Below, piece by piece: positions 30,917-41,927 of a stretch of DNA of 64,000 nt. Positions within the stretch are counted from its first letter, which is position 1, and every line of letters starts with the position of its first letter. Origin of the DNA: a bacterium (GTDB taxonomy: Bacteria > SZUA-79 > Acidulodesulfobacterales > Acidulodesulfobacteraceae). The notes under the pieces are model-generated. The model was not told the DNA's origin. It searched no databases and was given only the letters and a program-made list of their open reading frames with translations. Made by a program: the position numbers and the translations under genes. The stretch is taken from NCBI GenBank assembly GCA_021777135.1, contig JAJYDX010000001.1, positions 248,001 to 312,000 of the forward strand, given 5' to 3'.

Positions 30917-33900
30917 ATGCCTAAAAGAACAGATATTAAAAAAATTTTAATAATAGGCTCCGGGCCAATAATTATCGGGCAGGCGGCAGAATTCGATTAT
31001 TCAGGAACACAAGGAGCTAGAGCCCTATCCGAAGAAGGATACGAAGTTATTCTTGTAAATTCTAATCCTGCTACAATTATGACCGATCCCGATTATGCTT
31101 ATAAAACATATATAGAACCTCTAACCAAAGATTTTGTCGGCAAAATTATAGAAAAAGAAAGACCCGACAGCATACTGCCAACGCTTGGCGGACAGACCGC
31201 GCTTAATATTACGTTAGAACTTTTCGATGCCGGCATTATACAAAAATACGGTTTGAATATCCTTGGAGCGAATATAGACGCTATTAAAAAAGCTGAAGAC
31301 AGGGAATACTTCAAAAAAAGTATGGAAAAAATAGGAGTTCCAGTTTTACAGGGTGGTTTTGCAAAAAATATGGAAGAGGCATTAGAAGTGCAAAAAAGCA
31401 TAGGTTTTCCTGTAATAATTAGACCTTCTTTTACTCTTGGCGGAAGCGGGGGAGGAATAGCTTATAATATATATGAATTCGGTGATATTGCATCAAACGG
31501 CATAAATTTGAGCCCTATAGGCGAAATATTAATTGAAAAATCTGCGATAGGGTTTAAAGAAGTAGAGCTCGAAGTAATGACCGATAAAGATAAAAATACA
31601 ATTATAATATGTTCAATAGAGAATCTGGATCCCATGGGGATTCACACAGGTGATTCCATTACCGTTGCGCCGGTTCAGACTTTGAACGATAATGATTTAC
31701 AAAAACTAAGGGATTATTCTATTAAAATAATGTCTGAAATAGGCGTAGAAACAGGTGGGTCTAACATACAGTTTGCCCTGAATCCGAGTTCCGACGAAGT
31801 TTATGTCATAGAGATGAATCCTAGGGTTTCGAGAAGTTCCAGCCTCGCATCAAAGGCTACAGGTTTTGCTATAGCAAAGATTGCCGCTAAGCTTGCAGTT
31901 GGATATACGCTTGACGAAATTACAAATGATATTACAAAAAAAACGCTTGCATGTTTCGAGCCTTCAATCGATTATGTTGTGACAAAAATACCGCGTTTTA
32001 CTTTTGAAAAATTTCCGCAGACCGACAGCACTCTTACAACGCATATGAAATCGGTTGGCGAAGTAATGGCTATAGGCAGGACGTTCTGCGAATCGCTTCA
32101 AAAAGCGGCAAGGTCTTTAGAAAACGGGTATTATGGCATAGAATCTCTTTACGGTCTTGATTTAAATTATAATACAACTGAGAAAAAGCAAGATATAGAA
32201 ATTATTAAAGAAGAGATTAAATCTTTAATAAAAAATAACGATTTCAAAAGATTGTTTTTAATAGCCGATGCCTTAAGAGTAAATTTTACCGTTGAAGAAA
32301 TAAACGAATTTTCCAAAATTGATAAATGGTTTCTTAATCAAATTAAACTGATAATTGATCATGAGAAAAAACTTTTTATTGCAGACGATGTTTTAAATGA
32401 TATAGAACTCTTAAGAGAATCTAAAGAAATGGGGTTTTCAAACAGAATAATCGCAAAATTAATTGCAAAAAAAGATGACGGCAGCCATGTTTCTCCGGAG
32501 GAATATTTAAAAAAAGATGAAGAGGCATTCGCTTTAATAGAAATAACAGAAAAAATTGTGGGCGAGGCATGTAGAAAAAATAATATAGCAAGAGTATTTA
32601 AAAAAGTCGATACCTGCGCCGCAGAATTTGAAGCTGCTACTCCTTATATGTATTCGTCCTACGATAAATTTAACGAAATTAAACCTATAGAAAACAAAAA
32701 AGTTATAATTTTAGGTAGCGGTCCTAACAGGATAGGACAAGGTATAGAATTTGACTATTGCTGCGTTCATTGTTCTTTTGCCTTAAAAGAGAATAACTAC
32801 TCTTCTATTATGTTGAACTGTAATCCTGAAACTGTTTCAACCGATTACGATACTTCTTCAAGGCTTTACTTCGAACCCTTGACTTTTGAGGATGCTGAGG
32901 CAATATGCGAAGCCGAGAATAACCCTCCGGTAATACTACAGTTCGGCGGACAGACACCTTTGAAGTTAGCAAAAAAATTTGACGCAAAAGGTATCAAAAT
33001 ACTAGGTACTCCTTTTAAATATATAGATATAGCTGAAGACAGGGAAAAGTTTAAAAATATAATAAATAAATTAAATCTTAAACAGCCTGAAAGCGATATG
33101 GCGTTTAACGATGAAGAGATATACGAAAAAGCGAAAGCTATAGGCTTCCCTGTTTTATTGCGGCCTTCTTATGTTCTTGGCGGAAGAGCTATGGAAGTAA
33201 TATATAGCGAAAGCGGTTTAATGGAATATATTAAGAAAATATTTCAGCAGGATGTTTCATTCCCTATATTGATAGATAAATTTTTGGAAGATGCTATAGA
33301 GGTTGACGTAGATGCCTTAAGCGATACGGAATCAGTTTATATTGCCGGAATAATGGAACATATAGAAGAAGCAGGGGTTCATTCTGGAGATAGCGCATGC
33401 TCCCTCCCCGCATTCTCTTTAGAAACAGATGTAGTAGAGAAGATAAAAGATATTACTGAAACAATATGCATGGAATTTCACGTCAAAGGACTTATAAATA
33501 TTCAGTATGCCGTAAAAAATAATGAAATATATATAATAGAGGTTAATCCCAGAGCATCCAGGACAGTTCCATTTATCGGAAAAGCCACCGGCGTGCCGGT
33601 AGCAAAATTAGCAACTAAACTTCTTCTTGGAGAAAAACTTAAGCAGTTCGGGCTTGGGCGGTCTTTTGATATTGGATATTACTGTGTTAAGGAAGCAGTA
33701 TTTCCGTTCTCTAAATTTTCAAACGTCGATCCTATGCTTGGTCCAGAAATGAGGTCTACTGGAGAAGTCATGGGAATAGACGCAAGTTTTGGAATGGCTT
33801 ATGCTAAATCGCAGATTGCTGCCGGACAAAACCTTCCATTGACCGGAAATGTGCTAATAAGCGTTAAAGATGAAGATAAAAAATATTTAAGTGATTTATG

Positions 33901-34243
33901 CGGTTCCCTTATAGATTCCGGCCTAAATATATTTGCCACTAAGGGCACATCAGAATATTTAAATGGGATAGGTATTAAAAATCAAAGAATAAATAAAGTA
34001 AAAGAAGGTCGTCCCCATATAATAGACGCCCTTAAGAACAAAGAAATTTCGATGATTTTCAACACGCCGAGGGGCAAAAAATCTCTCGAGGATTCATATA
34101 TAATAAGAAGAAGCGCAATAGAATTTTCTCTTCCATATTATACGACAATAAGAGGTGCAACTGCTGCTTGTATGGCGATTAAGGCGCTTAAAGAAAATAA
34201 TTTATCTGTAAACGCTTTGCAGGATTATTATAAAGGTATATGA
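30917..34243 (+). CDS. carB: Carbamoyl-phosphate synthase large subunit
   Basis: [26 protein letters not shown]; 1108 aa with duplicated ATP-grasp halves. Confidence 0.98.
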   Translation: MPKRTDIKKILIIGSGPIIIGQAAEFDYSGTQGARALSEEGYEVILVNSNPATIMTDPDYAYKTYIEPLTKDFVGKIIEKERPDSILPTLGGQTALNITLELFDAGIIQKYGLNILGANIDAIKKAEDREYFKKSMEKIGVPVLQGGFAKNMEEALEVQKSIGFPVIIRPSFTLGGSGGGIAYNIYEFGDIASNGINLSPIGEILIEKSAIGFKEVELEVMTDKDKNTIIICSIENLDPMGIHTGDSITVAPVQTLNDNDLQKLRDYSIKIMSEIGVETGGSNIQFALNPSSDEVYVIEMNPRVSRSSSLASKATGFAIAKIAAKLAVGYTLDEITNDITKKTLACFEPSIDYVVTKIPRFTFEKFPQTDSTLTTHMKSVGEVMAIGRTFCESLQKAARSLENGYYGIESLYGLDLNYNTTEKKQDIEIIKEEIKSLIKNNDFKRLFLIADALRVNFTVEEINEFSKIDKWFLNQIKLIIDHEKKLFIADDVLNDIELLRESKEMGFSNRIIAKLIAKKDDGSHVSPEEYLKKDEEAFALIEITEKIVGEACRKNNIARVFKKVDTCAAEFEAATPYMYSSYDKFNEIKPIENKKVIILGSGPNRIGQGIEFDYCCVHCSFALKENNYSSIMLNCNPETVSTDYDTSSRLYFEPLTFEDAEAICEAENNPPVILQFGGQTPLKLAKKFDAKGIKILGTPFKYIDIAEDREKFKNIINKLNLKQPESDMAFNDEEIYEKAKAIGFPVLLRPSYVLGGRAMEVIYSESGLMEYIKKIFQQDVSFPILIDKFLEDAIEVDVDALSDTESVYIAGIMEHIEEAGVHSGDSACSLPAFSLETDVVEKIKDITETICMEFHVKGLINIQYAVKNNEIYIIEVNPRASRTVPFIGKATGVPVAKLATKLLLGEKLKQFGLGRSFDIGYYCVKEAVFPFSKFSNVDPMLGPEMRSTGEVMGIDASFGMAYAKSQIAAGQNLPLTGNVLISVKDEDKKYLSDLCGSLIDSGLNIFATKGTSEYLNGIGIKNQRINKVKEGRPHIIDALKNKEISMIFNTPRGKKSLEDSYIIRRSAIEFSLPYYTTIRGATAACMAIKALKENNLSVNALQDYYKGI

Positions 34244-34315
34244 TAAATAATCAATATGATAAAAAAATCATATTGAGGCAAGGACTTAGTTTAATATATA
34301 TTGGAGGTGTTTTAA

Positions 34316-34801
34316 TTGGCGGCAAACGAAAAAGCTTTTTATATTACGAAAGAAGGGCACGATAATTTAATTAAAGAGCTAAAGAGGTTGAAATCTGTAG
34401 AAAGACCTGCAAATATTAAGGCTATAGAAGAAGCGAGAGCGCACGGCGATCTTTCCGAAAATGCTGAATATCAGTATGCAAAGGATAAGCAGGGGTTTAT
34501 CAACGGAAAAATCATGGAACTTGAAGATAAAATAGCACGAGCCCAAGTTATAGATGTGTCTAAAATTTGCGAAGAAAAGGTAGTATTCGGCGCAACGGTA
34601 AAATTATTGGATTTAAACACAGATAAGGAAGTTTTATACAAAATAGTGGGAGATACCGAATCGGATATTAAAGAAGGAAAAATTTCTATCAGTTCTCCTA
34701 TTGCCAAAGCACTTATAGGAAAATGTGTCGGCGACGATACCAAGATAAACGTTCCTAACGGAGTTAAAGAGTTCGAGATTATTGACATTAAATATGTTTG
34801 A
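34316..34801 (+). CDS. greA: Transcription elongation factor GreA (TTG start)
   Basis: YITKEGHDNLIKELKRLKSVERPANIKAIEEARAHGDLSENAEYQYAKDKQG. Confidence 0.96.
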   Translation: MAANEKAFYITKEGHDNLIKELKRLKSVERPANIKAIEEARAHGDLSENAEYQYAKDKQGFINGKIMELEDKIARAQVIDVSKICEEKVVFGATVKLLDLNTDKEVLYKIVGDTESDIKEGKISISSPIAKALIGKCVGDDTKINVPNGVKEFEIIDIKYV

Positions 34802-34835
34802 AGTTATAATATAAATATACTGTGTATTTTTATAT

Positions 34836-35099
34836 ATGGTCAATTTACATAAAACAGGAGGATTTATGGCTTTAGATAAAACAGAGGTATCAAAAGTTAT
34901 CGATGAAATAAGACCTTCACTGCAATATGACGGCGGGGATGTAGAACTTGTAAATATACACGACGACGGAACTGTTGACGTAAGGCTTAAAGGAGCATGC
35001 GCACACTGCATGGGTTCTATAATGACTCTTAAAGGCGGGATAGAACGCCTGCTTAAAGAGCGTATTCCAGGTGTTAAGGAAGTTAACGCAGTTCAATAA
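34836..35099 (+). CDS. NifU C-terminal-like (NFU) Fe-S scaffold protein; ATG 34866 may be the true start
   Basis: VIDEIRPSLQYDGGDVELVNI...GACAHCMGSIMTLKGGIERLLKERIPGV (CxxC). Confidence 0.9.
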   Translation: MVNLHKTGGFMALDKTEVSKVIDEIRPSLQYDGGDVELVNIHDDGTVDVRLKGACAHCMGSIMTLKGGIERLLKERIPGVKEVNAVQ

Positions 35100-35133
35100 T
35101 AATTAAATCAATTATAGGACGAAAATAAATTTT

Positions 35134-35170
35134 AAAATAAAAACCCGCTTTTTTGGCGGGTTTTTATTTT
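35134..35170. terminator. Symmetrical (bidirectional) Rho-independent terminator
   Basis: 15-bp perfect stem AAAATAAAAACCCGC/GCGGGTTTTTATTTT with 7-nt loop, T-rich on both strands, between a + gene and convergent alr. Confidence 0.9.
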
Positions 35171-35227
35171 AAAAAAAGGTGCATATATTTTATAATATGC
35201 TGTTACTTCACGACTTTGCATTTATAG

Positions 35228-36442
35228 TTAAATATACCTTCTTTTGTTAGATTTTCCAAAATTGAGGCATACTTCATAAGGAATTGTTTGGGCTATGGAA
35301 GCAATTTCTTGAATTGTAATTTCGTTATAGCCGCTTTTTCCGGCTATTATTACTTCTTCACCTGTTTTTACTCCTTCTATGCCGGTAATATCCACCATAG
35401 TCATATTCATAGTTACTATGCCGGTAATATTCGCAAATTTTCCGTTAATTAGGACCCTTCCTTTATTTGACAAAAGCCGCGGAATACCGTTGTCGTAGCC
35501 TGCGGAAACAATAGCGATATGCATATCTTTTGGCGCTCTGAAAGTATTATTGTAGGAAACGAAGCCCCCTTTTTTAATTTTTTTAATTTGTAAGACGCTT
35601 GATTTCAATGTCATAAGAGGTTTGAGTTCGATGTTTCCGTTTTCTTCAATGCAATATGGATTTTTAGCATATTCGGTATGGGCAGCATAGCTTTTTCCAT
35701 CGCTTAAAAAGGTAGAATTTTTTATTTCGTTTATGTCTACATTAGGATTAAATCCATATAGAGAAATTCCGGGCCTAACTGCATTTAAATAATCCTCGCC
35801 TATTTTGTCGTTTAAAAGCGCCGAACTAGCGCTTATGTGAGTATATAAAGGGTTAATGCCGTTTTTATTCAAAAGGCGTAGCGCTTTTTTGAAACTATTT
35901 ATCTGAAAGTTAGTATAATCTAAAGCGCTTCCTCCAGACGATAAATGGCTAAAGAACCCTTCTATGTTAAAATATTTTTTATTTTCATTAATGATTAACG
36001 CCGCGGATTGAATCTCATCTTCAATTAATCCGAGCCTTCCCATTCCGGAATCTAATTTTATGTGAATATTTAGAGGTATATTTAGATTAGCGGATTTTGC
36101 TTTATCAAGAATTATTTTTAAATAATCAAGGCTAAAAACCCCGATTCTTAAATTTAATTCAGCAGCCTTTTTTAAATCTTTAAGGTGAATCCCTTTAAGC
36201 ATAAGCAGTTTAGCCTGTGGGATTTTTTTGAGTATGTTCTCTGCCTCGTCCATTCCTATAATACCGAAAAAATTTATTCCGGCGTTAAAAAGAGTTTCGG
36301 CGACGGGAATAAGTCCATGTCCGTATGCATCTGATTTAATGACGGCTATAATGGTCCTATTCTTTACGGTATCAAGAGATTTTATAAATTTTATATTATT
36401 TTTAAGGTTTTCAAGATTTATATAAAGAAAGGTATCTTTCAT
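35228..36442 (-). CDS. alr: Alanine racemase
   Basis: AVIKSDAYGHGLIPVA (PLP Lys), HIKLDSGMGRLG, VRPGISLYG; ATG 36442 favoured over the ORF end at 36484. Confidence 0.93.
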   Translation of the reverse strand: MKDTFLYINLENLKNNIKFIKSLDTVKNRTIIAVIKSDAYGHGLIPVAETLFNAGINFFGIIGMDEAENILKKIPQAKLLMLKGIHLKDLKKAAELNLRIGVFSLDYLKIILDKAKSANLNIPLNIHIKLDSGMGRLGLIEDEIQSAALIINENKKYFNIEGFFSHLSSGGSALDYTNFQINSFKKALRLLNKNGINPLYTHISASSALLNDKIGEDYLNAVRPGISLYGFNPNVDINEIKNSTFLSDGKSYAAHTEYAKNPYCIEENGNIELKPLMTLKSSVLQIKKIKKGGFVSYNNTFRAPKDMHIAIVSAGYDNGIPRLLSNKGRVLINGKFANITGIVTMNMTMVDITGIEGVKTGEEVIIAGKSGYNEITIQEIASIAQTIPYEVCLNFGKSNKRRYI

Positions 36443-36567
36443 AAGATTTATTTTAAGAAAAAAAACCGTAAAAGTCAATTTCATAAGATTTTACAATATT
36501 CATCCTTGTCTGAAAACGCGGTTTTTGATATTATATTAAGTGATATATAACTTTAAAGAGGTTAAAA

Positions 36568-37983
36568 ATGAATATAAGTGATATAAATTTTAATAAAATT
36601 ATTAGTATTGCACGCTATAATGAAGAAGATTTTATAGATATTTTTATAGAAACTAAAATTTCTACTTTATTGTCAAACGAAGGCAAAAGACTTGAGAAAG
36701 CCATTAACGGTATGATTCAAGGGGCCGGTTTAAGGCTTATCTCAAATAAAAAAACATATTATGCTTATACTAACAATTTAGAAGAAAATAATTTAATAAA
36801 TATTGCTAAAGAATTAAAATCTGCAGCCGGTAATGATATTAATAAAATAAATATAAATGACAGCCGTTTTAAACATTTAAATTTCAACGAAAAACGACCT
36901 GTAATCGATTTTAAGATAATAAAAGATATTGACAATACTTCTATCGACGATAAATTAAAGAAAATAGAGCCTGCCGTTAAATATTCATGGGAATATGATA
37001 AAAGGGTTGTCCAGGTCAACATCACATACTCTGATTATAAACAAAACGTAATTATAGTAAATTCAGAAGGAGATTTTGTAAAAGATTTAAGGGAAAATTT
37101 GGCATTTTTAGCCCATGTAGTAGTAACAAACGGTGAAAGGACTGAAGTAGGATACGAAGTAGCTGGAGGATTTACAGGGTTTGAATTTTTTGATGAGAAT
37201 ATTCCCGAAAATATAGCTAAAAAAGCTTTAAGCAGAGCTTTGACACAACTTGAAGCCCCATTTGCGCCTTCTGGAACTATGCCAGTCGTGTTATCAAGCG
37301 AAGCAGGAGGCACTATGATACATGAGGCGATTGGACACGGATTAGAGGCAGATATTGCCGGAAGCGGTTTAAGCGTATATTCCGATAAAATAGGAGAGCA
37401 AGTTGCATCAAATTTGATAACCGTTATAGACGATTCTTCTTTAGCTGGTAAACGTGGTTTTTACAGGTTCGACGATGAGGGAACTTACTCAAATAAGAAT
37501 ATTCTTGTTGAAAGCGGGGTTCTCAAGCAATATATGTCTGACAGGCTATCTTATATAAAATATGGATACGGCTTAACCGGTAACGGCAGGAGGCAGTCTT
37601 ACGAACACATTCCAATAGTAAGAATGTCTAACACTATGATTGCTCCAGGAATATCTAATCCCGAAGATATTATAAAAAGCGTTGATGATGGCATATTTGT
37701 AAAAAAAATGGGTGGAGGTCAGGTCAATACAGTTACGGGAGATTTTGTATTCGATGTTATGGAAGGTTATTTAATAAAGAATGGAGCAATAGGCGAAGCT
37801 GTCAGCGGTGCAACACTTATGGGAAACGGGCCAGAGATACTAAAAAATATAGATATGGTTGGAAATGACTTAGGTTTTGGTATTGGCACATGCGGGAAAG
37901 ACGGGCAAGGCGTTCCTGTTGCCGATGCTCAGCCCACGCTCAGAATCCCGTCGATAATAGTAGGCGGTAAAAATTCAAAATAA
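36568..37983 (+). CDS. tldD: TldD-family metalloprotease
   Basis: GTMIHEAIGHGLEADI (HExxxH), RMSNTMIAPG. Confidence 0.93.
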   Translation: MNISDINFNKIISIARYNEEDFIDIFIETKISTLLSNEGKRLEKAINGMIQGAGLRLISNKKTYYAYTNNLEENNLINIAKELKSAAGNDINKININDSRFKHLNFNEKRPVIDFKIIKDIDNTSIDDKLKKIEPAVKYSWEYDKRVVQVNITYSDYKQNVIIVNSEGDFVKDLRENLAFLAHVVVTNGERTEVGYEVAGGFTGFEFFDENIPENIAKKALSRALTQLEAPFAPSGTMPVVLSSEAGGTMIHEAIGHGLEADIAGSGLSVYSDKIGEQVASNLITVIDDSSLAGKRGFYRFDDEGTYSNKNILVESGVLKQYMSDRLSYIKYGYGLTGNGRRQSYEHIPIVRMSNTMIAPGISNPEDIIKSVDDGIFVKKMGGGQVNTVTGDFVFDVMEGYLIKNGAIGEAVSGATLMGNGPEILKNIDMVGNDLGFGIGTCGKDGQGVPVADAQPTLRIPSIIVGGKNSK

Positions 37984-37994
37984 CGAAAACAGTA

Positions 37995-39350
37995 ATGGAA
38001 AGAATAAAAGGCTGGAAATCATACCAAAAAACATTAAATAAAAGAAAAGGCAAAAAAAATAAATTTGTTAGTATTATAAAATATATAGCAATAACTGTAT
38101 TTATTGTTTTATTTTTTTACGGTTCTTCAAAACTTTATTTTTATGGAAAATCTATTCTTAGTGTTGAGAGTAAAAAGGTGCAAGGCACGGGAATAAGACC
38201 TATTGTTTTTATTAAAGACGGTTTAACAGTCAAGAATTCTTCGGGGTTTGGTATTTCGGACGTAAAATCGTTAAGTTCCTTAAAAAAATACTTAAAATAT
38301 AATCCTCCTATTTTTAAAACTATTATTGACGGACATTATGTTCAAAAAATAGGTAGTTATACTGTGGTATATACAGTTGATCCAACTGTACAAAAAGAAG
38401 CTGAAAATGTTTTTAAAAAATATGCCGTTCCTTTCGGAGTTTTGGCAGCCGTAAACCCGGATACAGGAGCAGTAATAGGTTTTGCGTCTTATTCCTATAA
38501 TAAAAGCCAATCTGATGAAATTTCTCCACTTATTTCTTATCCCCCTGGTTCCCTTGTAAAAATAATAACGGCGTCAGCGGCGATAGAATCTAAGGGCTTT
38601 TATCCAGGATTTAATATATGTTTTAGCGGAACGATGTATGGGACAGATAAAACTTACTGGAAACAGAATATAGGAATAGGCTCTAATAAGATATCTTTTA
38701 AACAGGCATTTGCAAAATCATGCGACGTTGCTTTTGGTAAAGTTGCAGGATATTATTTAGGCAGGAAATTATTAATAAATTATTTTAATAAATTTTATTT
38801 TAATAAGAAAATACCTTTCGTTTTAGATCTTCATAAAAGCAAAGCATATATTCCCAGAAAATTTTACCAATTAGAACTTACAGGAGCAGGCTTTAAAAAC
38901 GTAAAGATGACGCCTATTCAGGCTGCTCTAATCGCTGGCTCCGCGATTAATGGGGGTAAAATTGTCAAGCCTTATATAATAAAAGAAATCATATCTTCAT
39001 CAGGAAAAGTTTTATATATACATAAAGGCGCAAAAACTTTAAACAATCCCATAACTGCTAAGACGGCGCATATTTTAAAACAAATGATGATTGCAACTAT
39101 TACTAAAGGTGTTGCCCATGCTGATTTTTATAACACATCCGGCAGATATATGCTTCCTGGTGTTGTAGTAGGAGGCAAGACGGGTACTATATCCGGTAAT
39201 AATCCCAAAGGTCTCTATCAATGGTTTGCCGGATTTGGGGAAATGAAAGGAAAAAAAATTGCGCTTTCCTCTCTTGTCATAGAAAATCCAGTTTGGAAGA
39301 TAGAGGGCGGTGGTGTAGCCGAAAAAGCACTTTTAGCATATTTTTTCTGA
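37995..39350 (+). CDS. Penicillin-binding protein transpeptidase, N-terminal TM anchor
   Basis: YPPGSLVKIITASAAIES (SxxK), SCDVAFGKVA, GGKTGTI (KTG). Confidence 0.85.
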   Translation: MERIKGWKSYQKTLNKRKGKKNKFVSIIKYIAITVFIVLFFYGSSKLYFYGKSILSVESKKVQGTGIRPIVFIKDGLTVKNSSGFGISDVKSLSSLKKYLKYNPPIFKTIIDGHYVQKIGSYTVVYTVDPTVQKEAENVFKKYAVPFGVLAAVNPDTGAVIGFASYSYNKSQSDEISPLISYPPGSLVKIITASAAIESKGFYPGFNICFSGTMYGTDKTYWKQNIGIGSNKISFKQAFAKSCDVAFGKVAGYYLGRKLLINYFNKFYFNKKIPFVLDLHKSKAYIPRKFYQLELTGAGFKNVKMTPIQAALIAGSAINGGKIVKPYIIKEIISSSGKVLYIHKGAKTLNNPITAKTAHILKQMMIATITKGVAHADFYNTSGRYMLPGVVVGGKTGTISGNNPKGLYQWFAGFGEMKGKKIALSSLVIENPVWKIEGGGVAEKALLAYFF

Positions 39351-39410
39351 TATAATAATATAAGAAAATTATAAAATTAAGGAACATATAAATATTGGGT
39401 GGGGGTAAAT

Positions 39411-39818
39411 ATGGCAAAAATTATTCCGTTTGAGTATTTTGAAATGGTTTTGGATCATTCAGTTTCCAATATGAAGAGAATCAAAAAAGAATTAAGGCTT
39501 GCTGAAGATATTGCCTCTTTAGATTATATAGGATTAGTAATATTAAACATAAAAAAATACAACGACGATTTTATAAGAACTATAGGCGGAGTATTAAGAG
39601 AGTCTGATGTCGTATCAAGCAAAAACAACCTAGTTTATCTATTTTTACCTGGGACTGATTTTGAAGGTTCTATGAATATAATCAGCGATTTTAAAGAATT
39701 TTACGAGGACACTTTCGATTATATCGTTTCCGCAACTCTACTAAGGGATTTAAAAAGCGTAAAGGATATATTATCGGAGCTAGATAAACTTGCATTGGAT
39801 AAGGGCTGGCAAGTATAG
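39411..39818 (+). CDS. Small protein resembling a degenerate GGDEF-type fold
   Basis: LAEDIASLDYIGLVILNIKKYND...GGVLRESDVVSSKNNLVYLFLPGTDFEG; no GGDEF signature. Confidence 0.5.
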   Translation: MAKIIPFEYFEMVLDHSVSNMKRIKKELRLAEDIASLDYIGLVILNIKKYNDDFIRTIGGVLRESDVVSSKNNLVYLFLPGTDFEGSMNIISDFKEFYEDTFDYIVSATLLRDLKSVKDILSELDKLALDKGWQV

Positions 39819-39875
39819 ATTCATATTAATGAAACAAAAACTTAACGTAATTGTAATATATTTTTCATAATTCTG

Positions 39876-39935
39876 AAACAATATCCTCCTATAATAATAG
39901 TTAAGCAAAAATATTATTATAGGAGGATATTGTTT
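39876..39935 (+). promoter_or_regulatory. Long hairpin in the comM leader sequestering the Shine-Dalgarno
   Basis: 24-bp perfect inverted repeat 39876-39899 / 39912-39935, 12-nt loop; right arm contains AGGAGG (39921-39926) upstream of ATG 39938. Confidence 0.8.
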
Positions 39936-39937
39936 TT

Positions 39938-41566
39938 ATGATTACATCGCTTAACAGCGCTACTTTCATAGGTATCGACGCAGTTTTAGTAAATGTTGAA
40001 ATTTTTATAGCTAACGGCATACCGGGGATTATGATAGTTGGTTTGCCAGATGTTTCTACTAAAGAAGCTAAAGACAGAGTTAAAGCTGCAATAAAAAATT
40101 CAGGTTTTGAATATCCAGTAAAAAAAATTACTATAAATCTTGCTCCGGCAGATTTAAAAAAAGAAGGACCCTTATTCGACTTGTCCCTTGCTATTGGAAT
40201 ATTAATATCGGCAGGACTGCTTAAATGCGTATTAAATCTAAATGATTATATTATTGCAGGAGAACTTTCTTTAAATGGTAATATAAAAAAAGTAAACAGT
40301 ATAATAGCTCTAAGTATACTTGCCAAAAAAATAAATAAAAAACTTATAATTCCGTGTGAAAATATTAATTCCGCAAAATTTTTAGGAGTTGATTTTATTG
40401 CTTTCAGCCATTTAAAAGATATATGTGCTTTTATTTCCGGGAGTAGGTTTAATGAAACATCGGCCGAAAAGGATTCAGTTTATATCCATAATATTAAAGC
40501 TGTCCGCGAATATCAAGAAAGCGAAATAGAAGTAAAAGACGTAGCATTTTTAGAAGGCATTACACAAGATATAGATAATAACGTAAAAGACAGAGAAAAT
40601 TATCCTGATTTTTTCGATATTAAAGAGCAGGAATTAGCAAAAAGGGCCATTGTCATTGCAGTTTCAGGGCATCATAATATATTAATGGTAGGGCCTCCAG
40701 GCAGCGGAAAAACAATGTTAGCCCAAAGCATTGAAGGGATTCAACCAAATCTATCGCTTGAGGAATCCATTGAAACATCTAATATTTACAGTTTTTCAAA
40801 TAAAAAGATAAGCAACGAAGCCGGACTCATTATAAGAAGGCCTTTTATTCCTGTACATCATACCGTATCTATCGCCGGATTAATTGGGGGCGGCGCGTCA
40901 AATCCGCTTCCAGGCGATATAAGTTTGGCTCACAACGGAGTCTTATTTATAGACGAGTTTTCTGAGTTAAGCAAAAAAACACTTGACAGTTTAAGGCAGC
41001 CCATGGAAGATAAGGCGATAAACCTGTCAAGAAGCAGATTTTCAATAGTCTTACCGTCAAATTTTATGTTAGTTGCGGCAATGAATCCCTGTCCTTGCGG
41101 TTATTACGGGGATATAAAGCATGAATGCAAATGTTCGAGCGCCGAAATTTATAAATTTTATACGAAATTATCGGGACCTATTCTCGATAGATTCGATATA
41201 TTCATAGAAGTCTATTCAGCGGGCTTAGACAAGTTAATAGTTAATAAAAAAACGGCAAGCTCTTCGGAAATTAAAAATTTAATCGAAAAAACAAGACAGA
41301 TACAGCTAAAAAGATTTCAAGATTCAGGAATAAGATTTAATGCTGGGGTAAAAAGCTCGAAAATAGAAAAATATTTTGCTGTTTCGGATACTGCCTTAGA
41401 ATTAGCTCAAAGCGCTGTTAAAAAGTTAAATATATCATCAAGGGGATATTATAGAATATTACGGGTTTCGCGGACTATAGCCGATTTGGATGCAAAGGAC
41501 GAAATCGATGACAGTTCGGTTTTAGAGGCATTAAATTACAGAAATACAAATTTGTTAAGGGTGTGA
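39938..41566 (+). CDS. comM: YifB/ComM-family Mg-chelatase-like AAA ATPase
   Basis: GLPDVSTKEAKDRVKAAIKNSGF...MVGPPGSGKTMLAQSIEGI...AMNPCPCGYYGD. Confidence 0.95.
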   Translation: MITSLNSATFIGIDAVLVNVEIFIANGIPGIMIVGLPDVSTKEAKDRVKAAIKNSGFEYPVKKITINLAPADLKKEGPLFDLSLAIGILISAGLLKCVLNLNDYIIAGELSLNGNIKKVNSIIALSILAKKINKKLIIPCENINSAKFLGVDFIAFSHLKDICAFISGSRFNETSAEKDSVYIHNIKAVREYQESEIEVKDVAFLEGITQDIDNNVKDRENYPDFFDIKEQELAKRAIVIAVSGHHNILMVGPPGSGKTMLAQSIEGIQPNLSLEESIETSNIYSFSNKKISNEAGLIIRRPFIPVHHTVSIAGLIGGGASNPLPGDISLAHNGVLFIDEFSELSKKTLDSLRQPMEDKAINLSRSRFSIVLPSNFMLVAAMNPCPCGYYGDIKHECKCSSAEIYKFYTKLSGPILDRFDIFIEVYSAGLDKLIVNKKTASSSEIKNLIEKTRQIQLKRFQDSGIRFNAGVKSSKIEKYFAVSDTALELAQSAVKKLNISSRGYYRILRVSRTIADLDAKDEIDDSSVLEALNYRNTNLLRV

Positions 41567-41675
41567 TTAACTTTTATTTTGCAATATAAAAATCATAACT
41601 ATTGCAAATCCGGATTATAATGAAATTTAAGATTAACCAATAATTTGACTTTTTATATTTCAAATGATAGACTTT

Positions 41676-41880
41676 TAACAAAAGTGTTATTTAAAATTTA
41701 TTTTAAAAGGTTTAAGGGAAACAGGTTTAATTCCTGTGCTGTTCCCGCAGCCGTAAAAACTTATAGCAGGCAGTTTAATATTAAAGTCTGCTATTAAGGA
41801 TATTTCGATATGCCACTGGCGCAGTTTTAATTTGCCGGGAAGGTGGAATATCCGCAAGTTTAAGCCGGAATACCTTACTT
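41676..41880 (+). ncRNA. Cobalamin riboswitch
   Basis: GGGAAACAGG..CCTGTGCTGTTCCCGCAGCCGTAA, GCCACTGG, CCGGGAAGGTGG, B12-box-like AAGCCGGAATACC; precedes a cobalt transporter. Confidence 0.93.
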
Positions 41881-41927
41881 TTAAGATATGAAAATTAATT
41901 TAATTTTAATTAGCGGGAGGTCTAATT

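Noticed and set aside
36568-37983. Missing TldE/PmbA partner next to tldD
   Set aside because: The partner is often encoded elsewhere; absence from this window is not evidence of novelty.
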